This document shows, piece after piece, positions 49,256-57,910 of a stretch of 64,000 nt of DNA. The stretch covers positions 124,001 to 188,000 of the forward strand of contig CAWIYC010000005.1 of NCBI GenBank assembly GCA_963840235.1, given 5' to 3'. The notes under the pieces were generated by a model. It was not told the DNA's origin, did not search any database, and saw nothing but the letters and a program-made list of their open reading frames with translations. Both the position numbers and the translations under genes were made by a program. Every line of letters begins with the position of its first letter. Within the stretch, counting starts at the first letter, position 1. This DNA is from JBBRHQ01 sp963840235 (GTDB lineage: Bacteria > Actinomycetota > Thermoleophilia > Solirubrobacterales > 70-9).

Positions 49256-51175
49256 CTAGAACCGCGGCAACCGCTGCCGCACCGCGGTTTCGATCTCGAC
49301 CGCGACCGCGGGCGATTCGGCGATAAGCGCGTTCAGCCTCTCGGCCGGGACCACGAGCAGCAGCATCGGCTCGATCGTGGTCACGGTCGCCAGCCTGACG
49401 TAGCCGTAGCCGGCCCCCCAGTCGAGCGCGGCCAGCTCGCCGAAGAAGTCCCCCGGCCCGAGCTCGCGGGTCTCCTCCCCCTCCTCCTCAACCTCGACCC
49501 GCGCCCGGCCCTCGAGGATGACGAAGAAATCGCGCCCGGCGCTCCAACGGGTCGTCACCGGCTCACCGGCGGCCGCGGCGCGGATACGGGAGTCGCGGGC
49601 CAGGTCCCCCGCCTGCGCTTCGCTGAGACCCTCGAACAGCGGAACCTTCGCGATCGCTCCCAGCTGCTCCTTCCCCGTGGCCCATCCGCCCGCCAGACCC
49701 CGGTTGGGGTCCGCCTCGGGCTCCGCCGGCCCCGGTCCGGCGAAGGTGGCGACGTCGGTTTCGAGCTCTGCCACCCGAAGCCAGTCGAGAACCCCGCGGA
49801 CGTCCGACTCGCCGCTGGTGTGGTTGAGGACGCAGAGCCGGATCGCGTAGCTGCCCCGGAGCCTGGTGGAGGAGACCATGCCGTAGCCGCTGGCGTCGAG
49901 GGCGGCGACAAGGCGGCGGTTGAGCTCCTCCAGCTCGGCTTCGGAGCGATCACCGCCGAAACGCCGCCGGAAGCAGATGATCCCGAGCCTCGCCGGACTC
50001 AGCAACTCCAGCTCCCCGCTCTCCTCGATCAGGCGCTGGGCGAGAGCGGCGAGGTCGAGGGAGCGGTCGATCGCCTCGCGGAAAGCGTCCGCCCCGAAGG
50101 CGCTGACCGACATCCAGACCTTGAGCGAGCGCGCCATCCGCGAGAGCTGCAGGCCACGGTCGGCGAAGTCCACCTCTCCCCCGGCGGCCTCGGTGTCCTT
50201 GAGGTAGTGGGGCGAGACGCGGAAGGCGTCGTCGAGCAACCGTCCCTCGCGCACCAGCAGACAGCCGCACTCGAACGGCTGGTAGAGCCACTTGTGGGGG
50301 TCGAGTGTGACCGAGTCCGCCTGCTCGATCCCCGCCAGCTGGCGAGAGCCGCGCTCGGTAAGCGCCGCGAAGCCCCCGTAGGCGCCATCGACATGGAGCC
50401 AGGCCCCTTCCTGCTCGCAGATCGAGGCAAGCTCCGGCAGGTCATCCACCGCGCCGGTGTTGGTCGATCCGGCGCTGGCGCAGACGGCGAGCGGCGTCAG
50501 GCCTGCGTCGCGGTCGGCAGCGATCGCCCCGCGGAGGGCATCTGGACGCAAGCGAAACTCCTCGTCGCTGGGAAGCACCCGCAGCTGGGTGGGCCTGAAG
50601 CCGAGGGCCCGGGCGGCACGGGCGATCGAGGAGTGCGCCTGATCGCCGGCGTAGATGATCAGGTCGTCGCGCATCGCCCCGGTCATCGCCTCCCTGGCGC
50701 AAGCGAGCGCGGTCAGGTTGGCGGCCGATCCGCCTGAGACCAGCACCCCGGCCGCCCCCGGCGGATAGCGGATCCACTCCTTGAACCAGTCGAGGACGAT
50801 CACCTCCACCCGCGAGGGCCCCGCCGCCTCCATCCACGAGGAGACCTCGAAGTTGAGCGCGCTGGCGACCAGGTCCCCGAGCATCCCGGGGAAGGTCCCG
50901 CCCCCGGGGACGAAGGCGAAGAACCGGGGGTGTCCGTTGACGCAGGAGAAGGGGACGACGTGCTCGCCCAGATCCCCGAGGATTCGCTCGTAGGGCACCG
51001 GCGCCGCCGGAGCGGCACCCGGCAGCCGCGCCTTCATTTCCTCTGCCGTCGCCCGGCGCTGGGCCGGGAGGGAGCCCAGATCGTCGAGGAGATCGACGAC
51101 CATGTCCACGGTTGCGTGGGCCATGCGGCGCATCTCCTCGGCTGAGAGGCCGAGCGGGTTCGCGTCGTGCGTCAT
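49256..51175 (-). CDS. Group II PLP-dependent decarboxylase fused to a cyclic-nucleotide-binding domain
   Basis: Residues 1-480 form an aromatic-L-amino-acid/glutamate-type decarboxylase. They contain HPRFFAFVPGGGTFPGMLGDL, the PLP ring-stacking His181 (DQAHSS), Asp263 (HVDGAYGG) and the Schiff-base Lys295 in LDPHKWLYQP. After a Pro/Gly-rich linker, residues about 510-635 form a CRP-like domain (VPLFEGLSEAQAGDLARDS, RDFFVILEGRARVEVEEEG, PGDFFGELAALDW...RLATVTT). Usual family members (about 480 aa) lack this domain. Amine production may be controlled by a nucleotide second messenger. Substrate not determined. Confidence 0.9.
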   Translation of the reverse strand: MTHDANPLGLSAEEMRRMAHATVDMVVDLLDDLGSLPAQRRATAEEMKARLPGAAPAAPVPYERILGDLGEHVVPFSCVNGHPRFFAFVPGGGTFPGMLGDLVASALNFEVSSWMEAAGPSRVEVIVLDWFKEWIRYPPGAAGVLVSGGSAANLTALACAREAMTGAMRDDLIIYAGDQAHSSIARAARALGFRPTQLRVLPSDEEFRLRPDALRGAIAADRDAGLTPLAVCASAGSTNTGAVDDLPELASICEQEGAWLHVDGAYGGFAALTERGSRQLAGIEQADSVTLDPHKWLYQPFECGCLLVREGRLLDDAFRVSPHYLKDTEAAGGEVDFADRGLQLSRMARSLKVWMSVSAFGADAFREAIDRSLDLAALAQRLIEESGELELLSPARLGIICFRRRFGGDRSEAELEELNRRLVAALDASGYGMVSSTRLRGSYAIRLCVLNHTSGESDVRGVLDWLRVAELETDVATFAGPGPAEPEADPNRGLAGGWATGKEQLGAIAKVPLFEGLSEAQAGDLARDSRIRAAAAGEPVTTRWSAGRDFFVILEGRARVEVEEEGEETRELGPGDFFGELAALDWGAGYGYVRLATVTTIEPMLLLVVPAERLNALIAESPAVAVEIETAVRQRLPRF

Positions 51176-51345
51176 CGTCGTCCCATATCTGATCCGCCTG
51201 CTCTCGTCGGCGCAGGCATTATCGCCTCAACAAGGGCCTCGATGGATTCAGGGGACCTGCCGGCCCTGCATGTACCTGGGCGCCCTTGGCAGGTCACTTC
51301 GTGCGCCGTCCACCGACCAACGTCGAGCGTCAAGGAGGAGACAGC

Positions 51346-51393
51346 ATGGGCACAAGCGCATCACCGGACGCGATCCGGGTTTTTCAGGTGTAG
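51346..51393 (+). CDS. Possible 15-aa leader peptide
   Basis: AAGGAGGAG stands 5 nt before ATG 51346, the strongest ribosome-binding site in the region. It is followed by only MGTSASPDAIRVFQV and a stop. After the stop, CGCCC..GGGGCG could form a hairpin before the membrane gene at 51436, which has its own GGAGGAG. A regulatory short peptide is possible; it may equally be the broken start of a former gene. Confidence 0.35.
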   Translation: MGTSASPDAIRVFQV

Positions 51394-51435
51394 CGCCCGC
51401 ACGGGGGCGGAAAACGTCACGTCGCGGAGGAGCGC

Positions 51436-53590
51436 ATGGCTCCAAGTCTCGGCAGCTACGTCGGGGGCTCGATTGGCCTGATCGTGATCGCCGCGGCGAT
51501 GCTCGGCGGCGGCTACTGGCTGCGGCGCTGGATCGCGCCCGCGCTCAGCGGCGCCGTCGCCCGGCTCGGCGAGATCGTCCTCGCTCTCTCGCTGCTGGTC
51601 GTGACCCTCGAGCTGATCGGCACTCTCGGTCTGCTCGAGCGGGGGTGGGTGGTCGGTTCCTGCGTGGCCGTCGGGTCAGGCGCGGCCCTTCTCGGCCGCT
51701 GGAGATGCCCGCGCGACGTCGCCCCGACGCCGGCGCCGCCGGCCGCTCCCTGGACACTGCTGATCGCCCTCGCCGTCGCCTCCGTGGTCGTCGCGCAGTG
51801 GAGCTCCCCCTCGTTACTGAACGTCGGCCAGGGGATCTTCGGTGGGGACGCGACCTGGTACCACCTCCCGTTCGCCGCCCGCTTCGCCCAGCAGCACTCC
51901 ACCTGGCATCTGCACTTCACCGATCCACTGCGGCTGACCGCGTGGTTCTATCCGGCCGGCTCGGAGCTGCTGCACTCGGTCGGGATCCTGCTCTACCGCT
52001 CCGACTGGATCTCGCCGCTTCTCAACCTCGGCTGGCTCGCCCTTGGACTGCTCAGCGGATATTGCATCGGGCGGCCACACGGTGTCGGTCCGTCGACGCT
52101 GACCGCCTCTGCCCTGGTCCTGGGTTCGCGCCTGATGCTCGACACGCAGGCCGGAGACGCGGGCAACGACGTAGTGGGCGTGGCCCTGCTGCTGGCGATC
52201 ACGGCACTGCTGGTCAACGGGCGCGCAGCGGCCTCGCGCGAGCCCGGCGGCGGACTGGTGGATCGGGGGCTGCTGATCCTCGCCGGTCTCGCCTGCGGAC
52301 TCGCCCTCTCGGTCAAGCTGACGATGCTCCCCCCGGTAGGCGCGATCGGCGTCGGGCTCGTCCTTCTCGCCGGCCGCGGCAAGCGGCTGGCGACCGCTGC
52401 CGTCCTGGCCGCAACGGCGGCGCTCACCGGCGGCTACTGGTACCTGCGCAACCTCGCCCACGGGGGCAGCCCCCTGCCACAGGCCGGCGGGCTCGGCCCG
52501 CTGCGGCTGCCGCATCCGGACCAGATGTCCCTCTATCCGCGCAACCCTCACAGCCTCTCCGACTACCTGCTCGGCCATCCGAACGTCTTCCGAGCCTGGA
52601 TCCTGCCCGACCTCGGCCACGCCTTCGGTCCGCTCTTCTGGCTCGTGCTCGGCCTCGCCCTGCTGGCCGCCGTCTATGCCATCGCCGGCTCTCGCGACCG
52701 TATCCTCGCAATCGTCGGCGCGGCGGCAATCATCACCACGATCGTCTACGTCTTCCTGCCGCTCTCGGCCGCCGGACCATTGGGGGAGCCCCGGGGCTTC
52801 TACTCCAATCTCCGCTACCTGACGCCCGGGCTCGCCTTGGCCCTGGTCCTGATCCCACTGGCGCCGCCTTTGCGCCGGACCCCTGTCCGCGCGGGCGCGA
52901 CGTTGCTGGTGCTGGCGGCAATCTGCGCGGTCACGACGCTCGCCCCGGCGCCCTGGTACTCCCACTACACCGCGGCCGCCGTGCTGATCACGGCGGCGCT
53001 TGTGTGGGTGCCGCTTACGGTGGGCGCCCTGGACCGGGGCTCGGTCGCGATCAGGGGCGCGGCGGTGGCGGTCAGCGTCTCCTTGCTGGCGATGACCTTC
53101 GTGCTCGGCCGTGGTCAGGAGGTCCGCCACGCCCGGGTCCATTACACCAGCGAGATCCTCGCCCAGCGCGCGACCCGAAACTCGCTGAAGACATTCGCCT
53201 GGGCCCGCGAGCTGGGCCGGCGCCGGATCGCCATCGCCGGGTCCGGCGAGCTCTTCTTCGCCCAGTACTCTCTTCTACGGCGCCGACGCCTCGAACCACG
53301 TCCAGTACATCGGCCGGCCGGGTCCGCACGGGGAGTACAGGGTGCCCCCCGGCTGCGCCGTCCTGCGCCGGCAGATCAACGGCGGCCGCTATGACTTCCT
53401 CGTGATCAGCCAGTGGGGCGACGATGCGCCCAACCGCGAGAGCTTCCCGATCCGGGCCTGGGTCAAGAACGACCCGGCGCTGGAGCAGATCCGCGTCGAG
53501 GACATCCGCCCACAGCCCGTCTGGACCTACCGCATCGACGGCCGGCTCGACCCCGCAGGCTGCGGCGGGCTGGGGGAGCCGATTTCGTGA
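51436..53590 (+). pseudogene. Large polytopic membrane protein, GT-C-like, one +1 frameshift
   Basis: The first frame (from ATG 51436, strong GGAGG upstream) encodes about twelve hydrophobic segments. The first large loop bears FGGDATWYHLPFAARFAQQHSTWHLHFTDPL, with the acidic pair typical of GT-C sugar transferases. Near 53268-53276 (TACTCTCTTCTACG) one extra base shifts the frame. The C-terminus FYGADASNHVQYIGRPGPHGEYRVPPGCAVLRRQINGGRYDFLVIS... continues in another frame to the stop at 53590. A restored product would be about 717 aa. Its layout recalls the protein at 13592. Confidence 0.7.
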
Positions 53591-53602
53591 CCCCCGCGCC
53601 CC

Positions 53603-54241
53603 TCAGCCCGAAAGCCGGAACGGCGGGTAGCGGTCGGTGACCAGGACGAAGGCGTAGCCGATCACCCGGTTGTGCCAGCGGATCACGCCCTGGACGAAGT
53701 CGAAGACGCCCCGCGGGTAGCGGCCGGTGAAGAGGATCGCGAACCAGGCGCCGATGACGGCGAAGAAGGCGGCGATGTAGAGGAAGAAGAGGACGACGTA
53801 GTGCGGGAAAGCGAGCAGCCATTTGACGATCGGCAGGCCGCGGTCGAGGTCGGTGGACACGTCGGGGTATTCGAACTCGAGGTGGACCGACTGCTCCTCG
53901 TCGGTCGAGGGGTAGGTGTCGTCCATCAGCGCCATGTAGACGCCGATGCGGTTGCCGAAACGCAGCAGCTCGCGGTTCCAGTCGAACCACCAGCGCGGGT
54001 ACTTCTCGCGGACGACGATCATCAGCAGGGTCGGGAGGAAGAGGATCCCGGTGCCGGCGGCCGCGAGAGAGTAGTAGTAGGAGCCGCCGCTGCCGCCGCT
54101 GCCACCACCGCCGCCGATCGCGGCGAAGATGATCGCGATCGGGATCACGGCGAAGATGCGGAACGCGGTGCTGACACGGTTCAGCTCGCGGTCGGGGTAG
54201 TCGACCGAGAACCTAACGGGGTATATGTTTCCATCGTTCAT
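53603..54241 (-). CDS. DUF4389-type membrane protein
   Basis: The protein (212 aa from ATG 54241) contains YPVRFSVDYPDRELNRVSTAFRIFAVIPIAIIFAAI, REKYPRWWFDWNRELLRFGNRIGVYMALMDDTYPSTDEEQSVHLEFEYPD, and WLLAFPHYVVLFFLYIAAFFAVIGAWFAILFTGRYPRGVFDFVQGVIRWHNRVIGYAFVLVTDRYPPF. This is the DUF4389 pattern of a duplicated helix plus YP-R-W signature. Three or four membrane helices are present, with a Gly-Ser stretch in the first loop. Function unknown. Confidence 0.83.
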   Translation of the reverse strand: MNDGNIYPVRFSVDYPDRELNRVSTAFRIFAVIPIAIIFAAIGGGGGSGGSGGSYYYSLAAAGTGILFLPTLLMIVVREKYPRWWFDWNRELLRFGNRIGVYMALMDDTYPSTDEEQSVHLEFEYPDVSTDLDRGLPIVKWLLAFPHYVVLFFLYIAAFFAVIGAWFAILFTGRYPRGVFDFVQGVIRWHNRVIGYAFVLVTDRYPPFRLSG

Positions 54242-54347
54242 CGTGCCCTCCTCTGGCGTGCCTGGCGCCCGCCTACGGGCAAGGGCGCAGAATGGCGCTT
54301 CGGCGGGTCGCAAGGTGCGCGGCCGTAGCGGGTCCTAGGGGGCTTCG

Positions 54348-54512
54348 GTGCTTTTCCTCGCGCTCCTTCTCCTCGCACTGTTCGGGCTCTTGATCCTCGC
54401 CGCGCTGCTCGCGCTCGCAACCTTCGCGCTGATGGTCGCCGTACTGCTAGCCCCGCGCCTTGCGCACCCGCTTCTTGGCATCGGAACCCAGCGCCCGAGC
54501 AGTCGAGCTTGA
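54348..54512 (+). CDS. 54-aa hydrophobic membrane peptide
   Basis: GTG 54348, with AGGGGG 5 nt upstream, opens a reading frame of 54 codons. It contains LFLALLLLALFGLLILAALLALATFALMVAVLLAP, about 35 hydrophobic residues and hence one or two membrane helices, then a polar tail ending SSRA. It stops 10 bp before the convergent YWTD gene. Small membrane proteins of this kind are often missed; there is no homology evidence here. Confidence 0.45.
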   Translation: MLFLALLLLALFGLLILAALLALATFALMVAVLLAPRLAHPLLGIGTQRPSSRA

Positions 54513-54522
54513 GCCGCTGCGG

Positions 54523-55470
54523 CTATCCGAGACCGTGGTGGGGTGGCCCAGCTACCACGGCGACCTCCGCCGGCTCGCCGCCGGTTCGGATGAAGTTCCG
54601 TCGCAAGCCGGTGCCGTCGAGATTGACCCGGCCGATCGTGCCGGGGAGGGTGTTCGAGACGGTCGTCCAGTAGATGTGGTTGCCCGCGACCGCGAGGCCC
54701 GCGATTCCCCGTTGGTCACCGCCCTTACCAACGGTGATGAATCTGCGGCGCACCCCTGTGCCGTCCAGCCTGGCGCGGGAGATCGCCTCCCCACCCGGCA
54801 TGGACGGGCTCGTCCAGTAGATGTAGCGGCCGTGAACCGCGATTTCGCCTGGGTGGCCGTGGGGGAGGCTGATCAGCTTGGTCTTCACTCCGGTGCCATC
54901 GAGGTTGGCGCGGCCAATCGAGTCGACCCCCTCGTCGAAGCCCTCCCGGATGTTGGTGGTCCAGTAGATATGCCGGGAGGTCGCCGCCACTGAAAACGTG
55001 CCGGCGTCCTGGTGGGTCGTGAGGAACCGGAGCTGCCGGCGGGTGCCGTCGATCCTGGCGCGACCGATGAGCCTCAATCCGGTGGCTGGCGACGGCCAAT
55101 AGATATGGCGGGCGCCGACGGCGACGTCGTAGGGCCGGAAGCGATCGGGGAATCGCAGGAAAGACTCGTTTACGCCGCTGCCGTTGAGGCGGGCCCGGCC
55201 GATCGTGCCCTTGATCGAATCCGACCAGTAGAGGTGACGGCGGGCGACGTCAAGCCCGTTCGGCGCAACGAGACCGCGGATGAAATTCTTGCCGACGTTG
55301 GCGCCCTTGAGGTTTGCCCGGCCGATGGTGCCAGAGTCGCCGTCGGTCCAGTAAATCGCCGCATGGGCCGATGGGGCGAGGGCTGCCAGGCACGCGAACA
55401 GGAGCACGGCAACGAATGCCACGGCGGCGAAGCCAGGCGGAAGCGAACGCACCTCGCACTCTCTCTTCAT
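54523..55470 (-). CDS. Secreted YWTD-type beta-propeller protein
   Basis: The protein (315 aa from ATG 55470) has a signal peptide (AAVAFVAVLLFACLAALAPSAHAA). Six blades follow, marked by IYWTDGDSG, LYWSDSIKG, IYWPSPATG, IYWTTNIRE, IYWTSPSMP and IYWTTVSNT, each followed by IGRANLDGTGV-type strands. This equals one complete six-bladed LDL-receptor class B propeller. It is exported and probably binds a partner at the surface. It differs from the PD40 and quinoprotein-like propellers elsewhere in the window. Confidence 0.83.
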   Translation of the reverse strand: MKRECEVRSLPPGFAAVAFVAVLLFACLAALAPSAHAAIYWTDGDSGTIGRANLKGANVGKNFIRGLVAPNGLDVARRHLYWSDSIKGTIGRARLNGSGVNESFLRFPDRFRPYDVAVGARHIYWPSPATGLRLIGRARIDGTRRQLRFLTTHQDAGTFSVAATSRHIYWTTNIREGFDEGVDSIGRANLDGTGVKTKLISLPHGHPGEIAVHGRYIYWTSPSMPGGEAISRARLDGTGVRRRFITVGKGGDQRGIAGLAVAGNHIYWTTVSNTLPGTIGRVNLDGTGLRRNFIRTGGEPAEVAVVAGPPHHGLG

Positions 55471-55646
55471 GCCACGAGGGTAGCCGACCATCCTGCCTGC
55501 CATTCCCTCCTCGCCGGTCCAGTTGGGAAATTCTTGCAGGCAGCGGCGGCAACCGTGTTGCGGTGCCGGTGATGCAGCCGCCCGCCGCGGACGGCTAGTT
55601 TTCTCTCTGAGGCCGGGATGCCGGCAACAACGAAAGGGAGAACCCC

Positions 55647-55937
55647 ATGATCGGCACCATCATCTACCTGTTCTTCATCGGGATCGTCGCCGGCTACCTG
55701 GCGCGTCTTCTCGTCCCCGGCCGCCAGGATCTCGGCTTCTGGCGAACGGTCCTGCTGGGGATCATCGGCAGCTTCGTCGGCGGCTTCATCGGCTACCTGA
55801 TCTTCAACCACGACCTCAGCGACGGCCCGTTCCAGGCCGGCGGGATCTTCGGCTCGATCATCGGCGCCGTGATCGCCCTGCTGATCTACAACAAGGTCGC
55901 CACCGGCCACGCCACCAGGTCGCCTGAGCGCGGCTGA
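55647..55937 (+). CDS. GlsB/YeaQ/YmgE-family stress-response membrane protein
   Basis: The 96-aa protein has three membrane helices with the family pattern IIYLFFIGIVAGYLARLLVPGRQDLGFWRTVLLGIIGSFVGGFIGYLIF...GGIFGSIIGAVIALLIYNKV. GAAAGGGAGAA precedes the ATG. Members are induced by envelope or acid stress in other bacteria; the mechanism is unknown (the older name, transglycosylase-associated, is not a proven activity). Confidence 0.9.
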   Translation: MIGTIIYLFFIGIVAGYLARLLVPGRQDLGFWRTVLLGIIGSFVGGFIGYLIFNHDLSDGPFQAGGIFGSIIGAVIALLIYNKVATGHATRSPERG

Positions 55938-56060
55938 GTGGGCAACCGCCGAAGCCGGCCGTCCCCGGTCCCGTGGCGGGGGACGACGACACGGCGCCGT
56001 CCCCGGTGGCGGTAGCGTTCCGCCCCCGGATCACCCGACAGATCAAGGAGACAGGCTTCG

Positions 56061-56891
56061 ATGGGACTACTGGACGGCAAGAGCGCGATCGTCACCGGCT
56101 CGGCCCGCGGCATCGGCCGCGCCACGGCCGAGCTGTTCGCGACGGAGGGCGCGAAGGTCCTGATCAACGACCTCGACGGCGACGCCGCCGAGCAGGCGGC
56201 CTCGGAGATCGACGGCGAGACGGCCGTCTTCGCCGGCGACCTGACCAAGCCCGAGACGGCCGACGGCCTGGTCGCCGCCGCGGTCGACGCCTTCGGCTCG
56301 GTTGACATCGCCGTCAACAACGCCGGCTACACCTGGGACGGGGTTGTGCACCGGATGACCGACGAGCAGTTCCAGGCGATGCTCGAGATCCACACCGTCG
56401 TCCCCTTCCGGGTGACCCGGGCGCTGGCGCCGCACTGGCGCGAGGCGGCCAAGGCCGAGGCGGCCGAGGGCAAGGAGGTCTTCCGCAAGCTGATCAACGT
56501 CTCCTCGATCTCGGGAACGATGGGCAACGCCGGCCAGGCCAACTACTCGGCCGGCAAGGCGGGCGTCGTCGGCCTGACCAAGACCCTGGCCAAGGAGTGG
56601 GGGCAGTTCAAGATCAACGTCAACGCGGTCGCCTTCGGCTTCGTCGAGACCCGCCTCACCGTCGCCAAGGAGGCGGGCGAGAAGATGACCGCGCCCGGCG
56701 GCGAGGAGATCGAGCTCGGCATCCCCGAGCAGATGCGGGCGATGGCGAAGATGGTGATCCCGCTCGGCCGCGCCGCCCAGCCCGAGGAGGCTGCGGGGCC
56801 GGTGCTGTTCCTCGCCTCGGGGCTGGCCGACTACGTTCACGGCCAGGTGCTGAACGTCACCGGCGGCCAGTTCGGCGGCATGTACACCTGA
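56061..56891 (+). CDS. Short-chain dehydrogenase, FabG-like
   Basis: The 276-aa classical SDR has the cofactor motif TGSARGIGRA, NNAGYTWDG, catalytic Ser in NVSSISG and YSAGK (YxxxK). Its end, GQVLNVTGGQFGGMYT, is typical of 3-oxoacyl-[ACP/CoA] reductases. The insert EAAKAEAAEGKEVFRKLINVSSISG before the catalytic serine is longer than in FabG. It may work on acyl-CoA substrates. AAGGAG lies 11 nt before the ATG. Confidence 0.87.
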   Translation: MGLLDGKSAIVTGSARGIGRATAELFATEGAKVLINDLDGDAAEQAASEIDGETAVFAGDLTKPETADGLVAAAVDAFGSVDIAVNNAGYTWDGVVHRMTDEQFQAMLEIHTVVPFRVTRALAPHWREAAKAEAAEGKEVFRKLINVSSISGTMGNAGQANYSAGKAGVVGLTKTLAKEWGQFKINVNAVAFGFVETRLTVAKEAGEKMTAPGGEEIELGIPEQMRAMAKMVIPLGRAAQPEEAAGPVLFLASGLADYVHGQVLNVTGGQFGGMYT

Positions 56892-57122
56892 GGCGGCTGC
56901 AAAGCGGCGCCGGGCGGTGTCCTCGGCCGGGCGACTTGCTCACGCACGATTCGAGTGCGCTCGCTGCGTCGCCCGGCCTGCGTCCTTGCCTGGCTTGCTT
57001 TTCGCCGCCTCCCGGCCGCGAGGCGGTCAGTCCCGCGGCGCTCATCCTCCAGGGGGCGAGAAGCCGTTGCCGCGGGCTTGAAGCGCTACGAGGAAAGTGC
57101 GTGGAGCTGCTAGCATGATGGC

Positions 57123-57371
57123 ATGGTGATGAGGAGATTCATGGTCCAGGCGGACGAGGAGTTGATCGAGCGGGCAAAACGGGAGGCGGAGGAGCGCGGC
57201 GTATCCCTGGCGCAGTTCGTGCGAGAGGCACTCGAGCACGAGTTGAACGGCGCACCCAGGCGGGAGCTCAGCTTCGTCGGTAAGTACCGCTCGGACCCGG
57301 CCGGACCGTCGGCGCGGGAGCTGACCGAGCGCTATCCCCGCCTACCGCCGCGCGGATGGCCCTTGTCCTAG
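57123..57371 (+). CDS. vapB: VapB-type ribbon-helix-helix antitoxin
   Basis: The 82-aa protein has an N-terminal ribbon-helix-helix (RRFMVQADEELIERAKREAEERGVSLAQFVREALEHEL). The C-terminal toxin-wrapping tail contains GKYRSDPAGPSARELTERYPRLPPRGWP. It overlaps the vapC start by 16 nt. It binds and inhibits the PIN toxin and, as a complex, represses the operon. An ATG at 57129 is an equally good start. Confidence 0.85.
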   Translation: MVMRRFMVQADEELIERAKREAEERGVSLAQFVREALEHELNGAPRRELSFVGKYRSDPAGPSARELTERYPRLPPRGWPLS

Positions 57372-57775
57372 ACACCAGCGTTGCCTTCGGGGCGGCTGAC
57401 GCGACCGAACCCGATCACGAGGCCTGCGCAGAGCTGCTGTCGGGGGGGACCGAAGCCGTGGTGATACCGTCGCCGGTCCTTCCCGAGCTCGACTATCTGG
57501 TCGGATCGCGCCTCGACCCGAGCGCGATGGATGAGGTGATCAGGAGCATCGAGTCCGGGTCCCTGCGAGTCGAGGATCTCCATCGTTCGGACTACCCCCG
57601 GGTTCGAGAATTGATGACGACGTACTCCGATGCCCCGGTGGGCTTCGTCGACGCCGCTGTGCTGGCGATCGTCGAGCGCCTCGGTGAGCCCAAGCTGGCC
57701 ACCCTCGACCGTCGCCACTTCACGCTGATGCGCCCGCGCCACGTCGAGTCGCTGCAGCTGCTGCCGGCGCCCTGA
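57356..57775 (+). CDS. vapC: VapC-type PIN-domain ribonuclease toxin
   Basis: The 139-aa PIN protein has all four acidic metal ligands: Asp6 (VLDTSV), Glu44 (PELDYL), Asp99 (GFVDAAV) and Asp118 (LATLDRRHF). PIN toxins cut tRNA or rRNA with Mg2+ and stop translation. The start (ATG 57356) lies within the vapB end, giving coupled expression. A hairpin repeat (57836) follows its stop. Confidence 0.9.
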   Translation: MALVLDTSVAFGAADATEPDHEACAELLSGGTEAVVIPSPVLPELDYLVGSRLDPSAMDEVIRSIESGSLRVEDLHRSDYPRVRELMTTYSDAPVGFVDAAVLAIVERLGEPKLATLDRRHFTLMRPRHVESLQLLPAP

Positions 57776-57835
57776 CCGGGGGCGCGCCGAGGGGGTCCTC
57801 GGTCGTGTGCTACCGCCGCTGGGCGGCGCCGTTCG

Positions 57836-57875
57836 TTGAACGGTAATGGTCGCTATAGCGACCAAATCCGTTCAA
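57836..57875. repeat. Dispersed hairpin palindrome, copy 3 (variant)
   Basis: Outer arms TTGAACGG (57836-57843) and CCGTTCAA (57868-57875) match copies 1 and 2. The inner part GGTCGCTATAGCGACC (57848-57863) is a perfect 16-bp palindrome of different sequence. Keeping the pairing while changing the bases points to selection for the hairpin. It sits between the convergent vapC and SDR genes. Confidence 0.75.
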
Positions 57876-57910
57876 CCGATGGCTTGCCGCCGGCTGGGCG
57901 CGGGCCCACG

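Noticed and set aside
56892..57122. A further gene in the 231-bp gap before vapB
   Set aside because: Open frames are short, lack ribosome sites and read as low complexity on both strands.
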